From NCBI GenBank assembly GCA_963741385.1, contig CAVUHO010000010.1, positions 62,001 through 126,000 of the forward strand: a stretch of 64,000 bases of DNA, written 5' to 3'. Position 1 is the first letter of the stretch, and each line of letters opens with the position of its first letter. Shown here piece after piece: positions 38,997-47,223 of this stretch. The notes under the pieces were generated by a model. That model saw only the letters and a program-made list of their open reading frames with translations. It was not told where the DNA came from and made no database searches. This DNA comes from Sulfomarinibacter sp963741385. GTDB lineage: Bacteria > Acidobacteriota > Thermoanaerobaculia > Thermoanaerobaculales > Sulfomarinibacteraceae. The position numbers and the translations under genes are program-made.

Positions 38997-40961
38997 GTGA
39001 CACGACGCATGCTCATCAACGCCCAGCGCCCCGAAGAGGTGCGCATCGCCATCATCACCGACGGCACCCTCGACCACTTCGAGGTGGCCGCCACCGAATC
39101 AGGCCTCCTCCGCGGCAACATCTACCGCGGCACCGTGGCCAACGTGCAACCGTCGCTCGACGCGGCCTTCGTCAACTTCGGCGCCGACAAGGACGGGCTC
39201 CTCCGCGCCGACGATGTGGTCCCGCAGGCCTATAGCAAGAAGGGGGACGACGCCGGAAAACACCCGCGTGTCGACCGCATCCTCGAACGCGGCCAGCCGG
39301 TGCTGGTCCAGGTCGTGCGCGATGGCGTCGGCCACAAGGGCGCCCTGGTGACCACCAATGTCAGCATCGCGGGCCGGTACCTGGTGCTGATGCCGTACGA
39401 CGATGTTCGCGGCGTGTCGCGCAAGGCGGAAGACGAAGACCGGCAGGCGGTCAAAGACCGCGTCGCCAAGCTCGAGCTTCCCGAGGGGTTCGGCGTCATC
39501 CTGCGCACCAACGCCCTCGACCAGCCGCAAAAGATCCTCAACCGCGATCTCGGCGCGCTGTTGCGGCTGTGGAAAAAGATCCGGGCCGAGGCGAACTCAG
39601 GCAAGGGCCCGCGCCTCCTCTACAGCGACCAGGACCTCATCGTCCAGGCGCTGCGGGACTCTGTCGACAACACCATCAGCGAAGTCATGGTCGACGACGA
39701 CAGCGCCTTCGAAAAGGCGCAGAGCTACATGCGGACCTTCATGCCGCGATCGGGCAGCCGGCTCATCCACTACTCGGAACGGATGCCGTTGTTCAGCAGG
39801 TACGACCTCGAGGAACAGATCGACCGCATCTACCAGCGCAAGATCGGGCTTCCCTCGGGTGGCTCCATCGTCATCGACGGCACCGAGGCGCTGACCGCCA
39901 TCGACGTCAACTCGGGTCGCGCCACCCGCGGCGGCAGTCAGGAAGAAACCGCCTACAAGACCAACCTCGAAGCAGCGGTGGAGGTGGCGCGCCAGCTCAA
40001 GCTGCGGGACATCGGGGGTCTGGTCGTCGTCGACTTTATCGACATGCGGCTGGCAAAACACCGCAGCGCGGTCGAAAAGACCATGCGCGACGCCATGAAG
40101 GACGACAAGGCCCGCACGTCGGCCTCACGGCTTTCCGACAACGGGCTGCTCGAAATCAACCGGCAACGGCTGAAAAAGGCGCTCCAGCTGCGGACCTACC
40201 GCCCCTGTCCCACGTGTACCGGCACCGGCACGATCGCCAGCCCCGAGCTGGTGAGTTTGAACATCCTTCGCCGCATCGAAACCAGGGCCGTCACGGGCCA
40301 GCTCGGCGGCGCCCGGGTGGAGCTCCACCCTGAGCTCGCCGACGCCCTGCAGAACGACTGCCGGCAGGAACTCGCAGCCCTGGAGCGGGAGTTCGACATC
40401 GTGATCCAGATCGTTGCGGCCTCCGGTCTCCACCGCGCGGAGGAGAGGATCGAGTGGCGGCAACGCACGAAGCAGGAGGACAAGGTCATCACGGCGGCGG
40501 TCAGCGCAGCTGACCTCGCCGATGGCGTCGGCGGTCGGCCTCCACGCAAGACCGACGCTGCGTCGATCGAAGATGACGAGATGGACGAGATGGACGAGAT
40601 GGACGAGAGAGAGGGCCCGCTGAAGACCGCTGCGGAGAGCGACAAGCCCAAGCCCCGTCGCCGCCGGCGAGGCGGAAGGCGCCGCAAGAAGACCACCACG
40701 ACCGAAAACGGAGTGGACGCCAATGGCGCCGATCCGGAAGACGGCAACGAGTTTCCGGACGAGCACGAGGCTGCCCCACCGGCAGAGGAAAGCACCGAGG
40801 GAACCCCTGCGAAGAAGAGCCGCCGCCGCCGGCCTCGGCGGTCGCGCAAAAAAGCGGCGCAGCCATCACCGCCCGAGGGTGCCGCCCCTGAAAACTCTCC
40901 TGCCGTGGAGCCGGCTCCGTTCAATCCTGATTCGTCAGATCCGGACCCTTTCGCCTACTGA
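38997..40961 (+). CDS. Ribonuclease E/G family endoribonuclease
   Basis: 654 residues. The S1 RNA-binding region spans about 30-115 (GNIYRGTVANVQPSLDAAFVNFG). The catalytic magnesium aspartates are in ALTAIDVNSGRATRG near residue 300 and VVVDFIDMR near residue 345, and the zinc link is CPTCTGTG near residue 405. After ~495 the protein is low in complexity, with an acidic DEMDEMDEMDE run and two Arg/Lys-rich blocks (RRRRRGGRRRKK and RRRRPRRSRKK), resembling the RNA-binding, partner-binding tail of RNase E more than RNase G. GTG 38997 has GGAG five bases upstream; ATG 39009 is the alternative. Confidence 0.9.
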   Translation: MTRRMLINAQRPEEVRIAIITDGTLDHFEVAATESGLLRGNIYRGTVANVQPSLDAAFVNFGADKDGLLRADDVVPQAYSKKGDDAGKHPRVDRILERGQPVLVQVVRDGVGHKGALVTTNVSIAGRYLVLMPYDDVRGVSRKAEDEDRQAVKDRVAKLELPEGFGVILRTNALDQPQKILNRDLGALLRLWKKIRAEANSGKGPRLLYSDQDLIVQALRDSVDNTISEVMVDDDSAFEKAQSYMRTFMPRSGSRLIHYSERMPLFSRYDLEEQIDRIYQRKIGLPSGGSIVIDGTEALTAIDVNSGRATRGGSQEETAYKTNLEAAVEVARQLKLRDIGGLVVVDFIDMRLAKHRSAVEKTMRDAMKDDKARTSASRLSDNGLLEINRQRLKKALQLRTYRPCPTCTGTGTIASPELVSLNILRRIETRAVTGQLGGARVELHPELADALQNDCRQELAALEREFDIVIQIVAASGLHRAEERIEWRQRTKQEDKVITAAVSAADLADGVGGRPPRKTDAASIEDDEMDEMDEMDEREGPLKTAAESDKPKPRRRRRGGRRRKKTTTTENGVDANGADPEDGNEFPDEHEAAPPAEESTEGTPAKKSRRRRPRRSRKKAAQPSPPEGAAPENSPAVEPAPFNPDSSDPDPFAY

Positions 40962-40970
40962 CGCACTACA

Positions 40971-41067
40971 ATTTTGAATTCTCAATTTTGAATTTTGAAT
41001 TCCCGCCCCCGGGCTGAGGAAGGGCTCTCCGTAATTCAAAATTCAAAATTCAAAATTAAGAATTGAG
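40971..41067. repeat. Inverted pair of AT-rich 7-base-period repeats
   Basis: Left arm 40971-41003 and right arm 41033-41067 are reverse complements built of AATTTTG units around a GC-rich centre. The pair fills the whole gap between the convergent RNase E/G and ACT-domain genes, so a bidirectional terminator role is possible. Confidence 0.8.
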
Positions 41068-41069
41068 GC

Positions 41070-41606
41070 CTATTTCTGGTCGACGTGCGGGAAGACCTTG
41101 GCCTCGACACCGAGCTCGTCGGCGATGAATGCGAGGGCCTCCTGGAGGTCTGCGATCTCGAGTTGCGGAGGCACCCGGACCACCGACGACATGGTGAAAA
41201 GCGGCGTTCCGCTCATCGGGGCCGCCACCACCTCGGTGGTCATGGTCTCCATGTTGATTCCCTGCTCGGAGAGATAGCGTGCGACCTGGTGGATGATGCC
41301 CATGTGGTCGGCACCGAGCACCGTGATCGCACACGGGATCGCGGCCGACTCCTCGACCGCCTCGACCTCGCTCAAACGGGTGTGGACGTCGTATTTGGCG
41401 TAGTGGACCTCGGCGAGCGCCGCCCGCAGACCCTCGATCTTTTCCTCTGGCGCGGTCACAAACATGAGCATGGCGAAATCGCCGCCGAGCCTCACCATGC
41501 GGCTCGACTCCACATTGCCCTCCCATTGCAGGAGGAGTTCGGTCATCTCGTCCACGATACCGACGCGGTCGCGGCCCGAGGCTGTGAGAACCAGTTGCTT
41601 CCGCAT
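41070..41606 (-). CDS. Two-ACT-domain regulatory protein, GcvR-like
   Basis: 178 residues: two ACT domains, the first from QLVLTASGRDRVGIVDEMTELL and the second from CAITVLGADHMGIIHQVARYLSEQGINMETM. This is the layout of the glycine cleavage repressor GcvR and of stand-alone ACT proteins that bind amino acids. No gcv genes are near, so the ligand and target are unknown. ATG 41606 follows GGGGAGGGG; upstream in-frame codons run into the repeat block and are not used. Confidence 0.8.
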   Translation of the reverse strand: MRKQLVLTASGRDRVGIVDEMTELLLQWEGNVESSRMVRLGGDFAMLMFVTAPEEKIEGLRAALAEVHYAKYDVHTRLSEVEAVEESAAIPCAITVLGADHMGIIHQVARYLSEQGINMETMTTEVVAAPMSGTPLFTMSSVVRVPPQLEIADLQEALAFIADELGVEAKVFPHVDQK

Positions 41607-41690
41607 GACAAAGCCCCTCCCCTCACTCGATGAGGGCACCCTTCTATGGTAACTCACGGGCCGTGGGGATGGGATTCGATTTCGGATTTC

Positions 41691-41862
41691 GGATTTTCCA
41701 TCGCACCCACCCGGCACGTGAGTTGATGACCGCTTGTGGGGCAGCCGTCCCGGCTGCCGGGTGGGTGGGACCACGTCAAGGGAAAAGTGCCAAACACCGC
41801 TTTGCAACTCAGGCGAGTTCTTGACCACTGCAGTTCTGCAAAGCGGTGCCTGGCACGGTTAC
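41691..41862. repeat. 172-bp repeat, copy 1
   Basis: Copy 1 of a near-identical pair (copy 2 at 41917-42089). The unit joins the palindromic element also seen at 19887 (CCCACCCGGCA ... TGCCGGGTGGGTGGG) to a second stem whose 20-base arms start GTGCCAAACACCGC and pair in 18 of 20 positions. An AT-rich heptad run (ATTTCGG) precedes each copy. The spacer 41607-42192 holds these repeats and no gene I can support. Confidence 0.85.
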
Positions 41863-41916
41863 CGGGCGGTTGGGGGCCGGTGATGGAGATTTCGGATTTT
41901 CGAATTTCGGATTTCG

Positions 41917-42089
41917 GATTTTCCATCGCACCCACCCGGCACGTGAGTTGATGACCGCTTGTGGGGCAGCCGTCCCGGCTGCCGGGTGGGTGGGACCACG
42001 GAAAGGGAAAAAGTGCCAAACACCGCTTTGCAAACTCAGGTGAGTTCTTGACTACTGCAGTTCTGCAAAGCGGTGCCTGGCACGGTTAC
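41917..42089. repeat. 172-bp repeat, copy 2
   Basis: Second copy, offset 226-227 bases from copy 1, with only a few single-base differences. It ends about 100 bases before the stop of the convergent-side hydrolase gene. Tandem placement suggests a recent duplication of the whole heptad-plus-palindrome block. Confidence 0.85.
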
Positions 42090-42192
42090 TGCCACCGTCG
42101 CTGTTCACGGCGACTGTCGCTGCCGCCGATGACTGACGCTGCCCCATGGCGCCGCGCCTGCGCGCGGTCCCTGACCCTGTCACTTCGGGCCG

Positions 42193-43401
42193 CTACCGCT
42201 CCCCGGCCGCTTCCATCGCCGCCAGCGCCCGCGCCGCCATCCGGGCCTGGAACTCGCGGTACTCGTCGGCATTGTGCGGCTGCGACAGGAAGGCGTCGGT
42301 TTCGGCGATGATCGCCCGCTCGGCCTCGAGCAGGGCGGGCAGGTAGCCGGTGCCGGCGGCGTTGTCGAGCGCGGTCAGCTTGAGGTAGTCGTCCTTGTTG
42401 CCCGCGTCGAACGGCCGCGCCAGCTTCTTCAGCCGCGCCGACTCGAGCCACAGCGGTGCCTTCTCGCCCTGCCACAGGGGCTCCGGGCTCGCCCCGGCCT
42501 CGACCCAGAGCGGCACCGCGACCGCGGTCACCGGCTCGCCGGGGATCACCCACATGGTGGCCACCGAGCCGGCGGCGCCCGGCGTGCGTCCGACCAGCAC
42601 CACCGCGGCCGAGGTGTAAGCCTTGTTGATGGTGTCGCGGGTGCTGATCCACAGCTCGCGGTCGCCGGGGACCCCGCCGAGCTCGAAGGGCGTCGGCTGC
42701 TCGACGAGGACGTGGCCGGTGTCGCGGCTGAAGGTGGTGAGGATGGTGCGGAAGTCGACCGGCCCCTCGGGCAGGCCGCGGAAGAGCTCGGCGGCGCGCT
42801 CGAAGCGCAGGTAGCCGGCGCCCTCGCCCTCCGCCCCGGTGCGCGCGTAGTTGGTATTGAGCAGACAGCTCGCGGGCTCGCCCGCAGGGTCGATCCTCTC
42901 GAAGCCGTGGTTGTGGACCTCGTACAGCATCGCGCCGCCCTCGCCGTCGAGGACGCCGAAGTTGGCGAGGCTGCCGAGCTCAGGCCCGAGGTTGGCCTCG
43001 AGGAAGGCTTCGAAGTCGGCGACCGTGCGGCAGGTGCGCAGGGCGTCGGCCATGATGACGCCCTCGAGGTCCTCCATCTCGCCCCCCCGCTTGGGCAGGT
43101 TGTAGGCGACGGTGTTGATGATCGCGAAGCCTTCGCTGTTGAGCCCGGCCCAGCAGGAGCGCCCCGACGGTGCGTCGAAGTTGGCCAGGCAGAGGTAATC
43201 GTAGGGCTGCTCGTCGACGAAGACGACCTTGTTCGAGAGCACGTCGGTGTCGCGGTTCTTCCACAGCACCGGCCCGCCGCTGGTCGAGCCCGCGGGCTGG
43301 ATCACCGCCGAGGTGCACTGCTCCTGTTTGCTCTGGGCGTCCGCCGGCTGGGCGGCGACGATCGCCAGCGCACACATTGTCCACGTCGTAACGAGTCGCA
43401 T
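42193..43401 (-). CDS. Secreted Ntn hydrolase, peptidase C45/acyltransferase-like
   Basis: 402 residues. Signal peptide (TMCALAIVAAQPADA) and then QCTSAVIQPAGSTSGGPVLWKNRD, whose Cys would become the N-terminal nucleophile after processing, as in C45 enzymes (acyl-CoA:penicillin acyltransferase relatives). ANFDAPSGRSCWAGLNSEGFAI and LLNTNYA match the fold's central sheet, and RDTGHV the usual late segment. Such proteins cleave or transfer amide-linked groups; substrate unknown. ATG 43401 follows GGGAGGAACTC. Base composition is slightly richer in GC at third positions than its neighbours. Confidence 0.75.
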   Translation of the reverse strand: MRLVTTWTMCALAIVAAQPADAQSKQEQCTSAVIQPAGSTSGGPVLWKNRDTDVLSNKVVFVDEQPYDYLCLANFDAPSGRSCWAGLNSEGFAIINTVAYNLPKRGGEMEDLEGVIMADALRTCRTVADFEAFLEANLGPELGSLANFGVLDGEGGAMLYEVHNHGFERIDPAGEPASCLLNTNYARTGAEGEGAGYLRFERAAELFRGLPEGPVDFRTILTTFSRDTGHVLVEQPTPFELGGVPGDRELWISTRDTINKAYTSAAVVLVGRTPGAAGSVATMWVIPGEPVTAVAVPLWVEAGASPEPLWQGEKAPLWLESARLKKLARPFDAGNKDDYLKLTALDNAAGTGYLPALLEAERAIIAETDAFLSQPHNADEYREFQARMAARALAAMEAAGER

Positions 43402-43581
43402 GAGTTCCTCCCTGAGGTGCCCGCTCCTGTACATCGCGGCGCCCTCCGCGCCGTGCGCCAGTCTACCCCGCATTCTCCATCAGCGATCTACAAGTGGGCC
43501 GACGCGGCGCGCACCGAGGACCTGAGGGTGCCGCGGTACGAGTAGGCAGCGAAAATCGAAAATCGAATCGCTGCCAGGCTT

Positions 43582-43647
43582 TCAATCGAAGCGGTTGTGC
43601 ATGTGGTACAGCCCGCCTTCGATCAGAATCCGCTGTGCTCTCGGCAT
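43582..43647 (-). pseudogene. REP-associated (Y1-type) transposase remnant
   Basis: A 21-codon frame, MPRAQRILIEGGLYHMHNRFD then TGA, that matches the start of RAYT/IS200-like transposases (MPRxxRIxxxGxxYHVxNR). Everything after the HxxNR segment is missing, and an AT-rich heptad array (43553-43566) follows. A CTCC-type ribosome site remains. It is a broken copy of the enzyme family that mobilises REP palindromes. Confidence 0.65.
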
Positions 43648-43755
43648 TTAGGAGACCTCTGAAACTGATCCTGCTAAATCGTCTGAATCGTCTGACCTGG
43701 CACGGATTCAACTTCCTAAAGCCTGGAACCGATACGACCAGGGTACCGCGCACGC

Positions 43756-43779
43756 AAAAAAAGCGCGGCCGGGCCGCGC
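43756..43779 (-). terminator. Terminator after the DUF4097 gene
   Basis: Perfect eight-base stem GCGCGGCC/GGCCGCGC with one-base loop, followed on the minus strand by seven T. About 25 bases past the stop at 43804. Confidence 0.88.
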
Positions 43780-43803
43780 CTTCTGGGTCTGGGGAGTTCC
43801 AGA

Positions 43804-44694
43804 TCAGCGGGACACGAGGTTGATGGTGCCGCTGAAGCTGTTCAACGAGATGGTCGGGCCTCCGGTTCCGGTGTTGAAGCGGAGCTCTTTCTCAGGCGTG
43901 TATTTGCTGAGCTTTTTCGGTTCCGGACCGAAGTCGCTGGAGATGGTTCCGGAGAAGGTCTCGAGGTCGTAGGAGGCCGCCGCACCGGCATCGACGACCA
44001 GCGCGATGGAACCGCTCATGGTTTCCATGTCGATGTCGCCCTGCGGTCCGGGGATCGCCTTGCAATTGATGTCCCCCGAAACGGTCTCGAAGTCCGCGCC
44101 GGCAAGCGTGCCGCCTTCGATGACGATCGACCCGCTCACGTTTTCAGCGTCCAGCGAACCCATCGCCGTGCCGACGCGGATCAACCCGCTGACCGAGGCA
44201 AGTTCGGTATCGTCGGGCGCGCTGTCGACCGAGATGGCGCCGCTGACGTTTTCCACATCGAGGTTCGCGGGCATGCCCGACACCTGGATCTTGCCGCTCA
44301 CCGATTCCAGATCGAGCGCCCCACGCACACCGCTCACAGTGATCGTGGAGCTGACGGTTTCGACGCTCACTGGCGAGGTCGACGGGAGACGGATCGTGAG
44401 ATCGGTCTGCGTCGTCTGTCTGCCGTGGTAATTCTCGTCGTACTCGACCACGATGCTGACACCGTCCTCGTCGACTTCGACATCGAGCCCTTCAACGCCG
44501 TCTCCGAGAGTTCCTTCGATCTGGACCTCGGCCGTGTCCCAGCCGACGATGGTCAGACTGCCGGCTATGTTCTCAATTGAGATCTCGGCTCCTCTGGCCA
44601 CCGGGTGGCGTTCGTTGACCGGCTGCGCGCTCCACGCGAAACCCACAGCCGCCATCATCAGCGCCAGAGTGATGAGTGTCTTTTTCGTATTCAT
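43804..44694 (-). CDS. Secreted DUF4097-type beta-strand-repeat protein
   Basis: 296 residues: signal peptide (TLITLALMMAAVGFAWSA) and then a run of ~20-residue repeats with an xxENVSGxI pattern (LDLESVSGKIQVSG, LDVENVSGAISVD, LDAENVSGSIVIEGG), forming a right-handed beta-helix-like sheet. Such DUF4097 proteins often follow an ECF sigma/anti-sigma pair, as here, and may be envelope-stress sensors or effectors. Last gene of the three-gene unit before a terminator. Confidence 0.85.
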   Translation of the reverse strand: MNTKKTLITLALMMAAVGFAWSAQPVNERHPVARGAEISIENIAGSLTIVGWDTAEVQIEGTLGDGVEGLDVEVDEDGVSIVVEYDENYHGRQTTQTDLTIRLPSTSPVSVETVSSTITVSGVRGALDLESVSGKIQVSGMPANLDVENVSGAISVDSAPDDTELASVSGLIRVGTAMGSLDAENVSGSIVIEGGTLAGADFETVSGDINCKAIPGPQGDIDMETMSGSIALVVDAGAAASYDLETFSGTISSDFGPEPKKLSKYTPEKELRFNTGTGGPTISLNSFSGTINLVSR

Positions 44695-44715
44695 GGTTCC
44701 TCCAACCCGTCAGGC

Positions 44716-45375
44716 TCAGATTTCGCGCGGCAGGATTGCCGCCCGTTCAAGAAGATTGATCTGTTGGCGATAGGCCGACACCAGCTGCCGCGTCAGGAGC
44801 TCATTCCCAGGGTCCTCGCCCAGAGCGTTTGCGATCTCGTCCATCGCCTCATCGATGAGGCGAAGATTGGTGAGCACGACCTCCATGGTCGCCGGTGACA
44901 GTTCGCCGCGGCGTCCCTCCACCACATCCAGCAAATGCTGCCGGGTCACCTGGTAGTCGTGCACCCCGATTTCGGCAAACGAGGCTGCCAGAACCCCGGA
45001 CGTGTCCGGACGCGAAACCGGCGTCACGACCACCACAGAGGTTGCCTGCCGGCGCCCCACAAGATAGGCGGTGACCACCGACGACGTGATCAGCACCACC
45101 GCAGCCGCGGCCATCAGCGCGCGGCGGCGACCAAACGCCGCTCTCACGACCTTTGCCGCGCCGATCTGCGCCTCGATCTCCGGCCACAGATCGCGCGGGG
45201 GCTCGACAGACCGCGGGAGAGCCGCCACACGCTCCCGCACAACGATGAGCGCCTCGCGCTCCCGGGAGCAGGCGGTGCACCCCTCGAGGTGAGCCCGTAC
45301 CGCCGACTCGTCGGCGGCGTCGAGCCGTCGATCCAGGGCATCGTCCAACACCAATCTCACGTCGTCGCAATTCAT
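44716..45375 (-). CDS. Anti-sigma factor with zinc-finger domain
   Basis: 219 residues. The N-terminal zf-HC2 anti-sigma domain has HLEGCTACSRE (HxxxCxxC) near residue 28; one helix follows (ALMAAAAVVLITSSVVTAYL near residue 90), and the rest is periplasmic and helical. It would hold the ECF sigma at the membrane until a signal arrives. ATG 45375 overlaps the sigma stop as ATGA, so the two are made together. Confidence 0.88.
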   Translation of the reverse strand: MNCDDVRLVLDDALDRRLDAADESAVRAHLEGCTACSREREALIVVRERVAALPRSVEPPRDLWPEIEAQIGAAKVVRAAFGRRRALMAAAAVVLITSSVVTAYLVGRRQATSVVVVTPVSRPDTSGVLAASFAEIGVHDYQVTRQHLLDVVEGRRGELSPATMEVVLTNLRLIDEAMDEIANALGEDPGNELLTRQLVSAYRQQINLLERAAILPREI

Positions 45376-45968
45376 GGCAGTAACGCCTTTCTCAGGAGCT
45401 TCCGGGCGCGGTGGAGTTGGGCCTTCGAGGTGCCGACCGCGATGCCTGCAATTCCCGAAATCTCTTCGTGGCGGAAACCTTCGACGTCGTGCAGAACAAA
45501 CACCGTCCTCGCACCCTCGGGAAGCCCGCTGATCGCTCGTTCGAGGTCGATGGTCTGGCCCGGATGGGTCTCCGGCGCCACCCACTCCGGCGCCTCATCC
45601 TCGACCCGGCCCGAGACGTGAATCCCACGCCGGCCGGCGCTTCGCTGATGTCCGAGGACGACGTTGACCGTCACGCGGTGCAGCCAGGTCGAAAATGCGC
45701 TGGCGCCCCGGAACGAGCCGAGCTTCCGCCAGGCGCGGACAAAGGTCTCCTGAACCAGTTCCTCCGCGAGGCTCGGGTCGCCCGACATCCGCAGACACAG
45801 ACAGTAGACCCTGCCGACGTTGAGCCGGTAGAGCTCCTCGAACGCCGAGACCTCACCGCGTGCGGCACGAGCCACCAACCCCGTCTGATCGGGGTTCAAA
45901 TGACTGCTCGCGGTCTTCACCATCGGAGGTCCGATCGGCAGTACGGATGCGGTCGCCACTGTTTCCAC
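45372..45968 (-). CDS. ECF RNA polymerase sigma factor
   Basis: 198 residues. Region 2 FEELYRLNVGRVYCLCLRMSGD and AEELVQETFVRAWRKLGSF, region 4 LPEGARTVFVLHDVEGFRHEEISGI and VGTSKAQLHRARKLLR, the usual ECF layout. Start taken at GTG 45968, which has only AGGA three bases away; ATG 45923 is an alternative that would give 183 residues. Divergent from apaG across 114 bases; an AT dyad (CGATTTTTCGAAAATG) lies in that gap. Probable targets include its own operon. Confidence 0.88.
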   Translation of the reverse strand: METVATASVLPIGPPMVKTASSHLNPDQTGLVARAARGEVSAFEELYRLNVGRVYCLCLRMSGDPSLAEELVQETFVRAWRKLGSFRGASAFSTWLHRVTVNVVLGHQRSAGRRGIHVSGRVEDEAPEWVAPETHPGQTIDLERAISGLPEGARTVFVLHDVEGFRHEEISGIAGIAVGTSKAQLHRARKLLRKALLP

Positions 45969-46082
45969 ATCCTATGAGATACCGATTTTTCGAAAATGGT
46001 TGCATCCGGTACCCGATCGTCGCGGCCGGTAGCGGGAATCTCTTCCCACCGGCCGCGGTTTGCGGCAGAGGGGAGAGAATTC

Positions 46083-46472
46083 ATGTATGACTCTGAGGCG
46101 ACGACCCGCGGCGTCAATGTCGCGGTGAAAGCGAGCTACGTGGCGGAGAGATCCCAGCCCCTCGAGAAGCGGTGGTTCTTCTCGTACCGGATCCGCATCC
46201 ACAACCGTGGTCAGGTGCCGGTCCAGCTCGTCAACCGTCATTGGGTCATCACCAACGCCCATGGTACCGTCGAAGAGGTTCGGGGGCCCGGCGTGGTCGG
46301 CGAACAGCCGCTGCTGGCGCCGGGCGAGTCCTTCGAATACACCTCCTTCTGTCCCCTGGAGACGCCGTTCGGCACCATGGAGGGCAGCTACGAGATGGTC
46401 ACCGAGGACGGCGATATCTTCTGGGCCAGAATCGGTCAATTCACCCTCAGCGAACCGCTGGCCGTGAACTGA
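46083..46472 (+). CDS. apaG: ApaG domain protein
   Basis: 129 residues, fibronectin-III-like fold: WFFSYRIRIHNRG, VQLVNRHWVITNAHG, VVGEQPLLAPGESFEYTSFCPLETPFGTMEGSY, the full ApaG signature. Linked in enterobacteria to cobalt/magnesium tolerance, but the biochemical role is not settled. GGGGAGAG precedes ATG 46083. Single gene, convergent with the kinase-like gene downstream. Confidence 0.93.
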   Translation: MYDSEATTRGVNVAVKASYVAERSQPLEKRWFFSYRIRIHNRGQVPVQLVNRHWVITNAHGTVEEVRGPGVVGEQPLLAPGESFEYTSFCPLETPFGTMEGSYEMVTEDGDIFWARIGQFTLSEPLAVN

Positions 46473-46483
46473 AACCGAGATGA

Positions 46484-47188
46484 TCAGCTGATCAGACCGC
46501 GCTGCTCGAGAGCGCGGCAGATGAGATCGGCGGATCCTTCAAGACCGAAAGTCCCCGAATTCACCACCATGTCGAAGCTTATCGCATCGGCAGGGTTGTT
46601 GTGAAAGTGGCGGCGCACGAATTCCGTGCGGCTGTGGTCGATGGCGTCCAACCGGTGGCCCGCGGTCTTTTCGTCCAGACCCTCCCTTTTGGCCAGAGCC
46701 TGCACGCGCAAGCTGCGGTCCGCCACCACCCGCACCCGCAAGCCGGCGCCCGGCGGCAGCACCAGGTGCGCACCTCGACCGACGATAATGACTGGACCAT
46801 CGTAGGCGGCAAGCGCAATCCCCCGGCTGAGCAGTGAGACGAAAGAGTCCTGCAAGACCAGGCGCGACTCAAACAGGTTCAAAAGAGTTTCAGAAAACCA
46901 GTTGACCCTCGTCTCATCCATCAGTTCGAGCAGGCGCGGTTCGAGCTCGAGGCTCTTGGCGAGGTTCTGGACGAGCTCACTGTCGAGCACCTGCCAGCCG
47001 ATACGCCGGGACACCTCACGCGCGACCTCGGCGCCGCCTGACCCCGCCTCGCGGGAAATGGTGAGGTAGGGTCCGAGGACCGGTTCCGCACCGGATTCCC
47101 CCGTAGATGCAACGCGCTCCAGAAGTCTTTGCAGCCGCATTCGGACCTCGGCAGGCTCAGCCGCCACCGCTGCGAGGTTTGTTTGCAT
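46484..47188 (-). CDS. Cytidylate-kinase-like protein
   Basis: 234 residues. After a ~40-residue helical lead, LTISREAGSGGAEVAREVSRRIGWQVLDSELV gives the Cytidylate_kin2 pattern, with an RxAGSGG P-loop; VIIVGRGAHLVLPPGAGLRVRVVA and DHSRTEFVRRHF match the CMP-side and lid segments. The family is common but its true substrate is untested. Co-oriented behind miaA (35-base gap). Function beyond nucleotide binding is not claimed. Confidence 0.8.
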   Translation of the reverse strand: MQTNLAAVAAEPAEVRMRLQRLLERVASTGESGAEPVLGPYLTISREAGSGGAEVAREVSRRIGWQVLDSELVQNLAKSLELEPRLLELMDETRVNWFSETLLNLFESRLVLQDSFVSLLSRGIALAAYDGPVIIVGRGAHLVLPPGAGLRVRVVADRSLRVQALAKREGLDEKTAGHRLDAIDHSRTEFVRRHFHNNPADAISFDMVVNSGTFGLEGSADLICRALEQRGLIS

Positions 47189-47223
47189 GGCTCGACCCTC
47201 CCTGATAAAGAAGATATTGCCCC

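Noticed and set aside
43440..43550. Possible C-terminal gene fragment on the plus strand (frame ending in DLRVPRYE)
   Set aside because: A protein-like stretch is readable but has no start, no family match and lies between repeats; too little to call.
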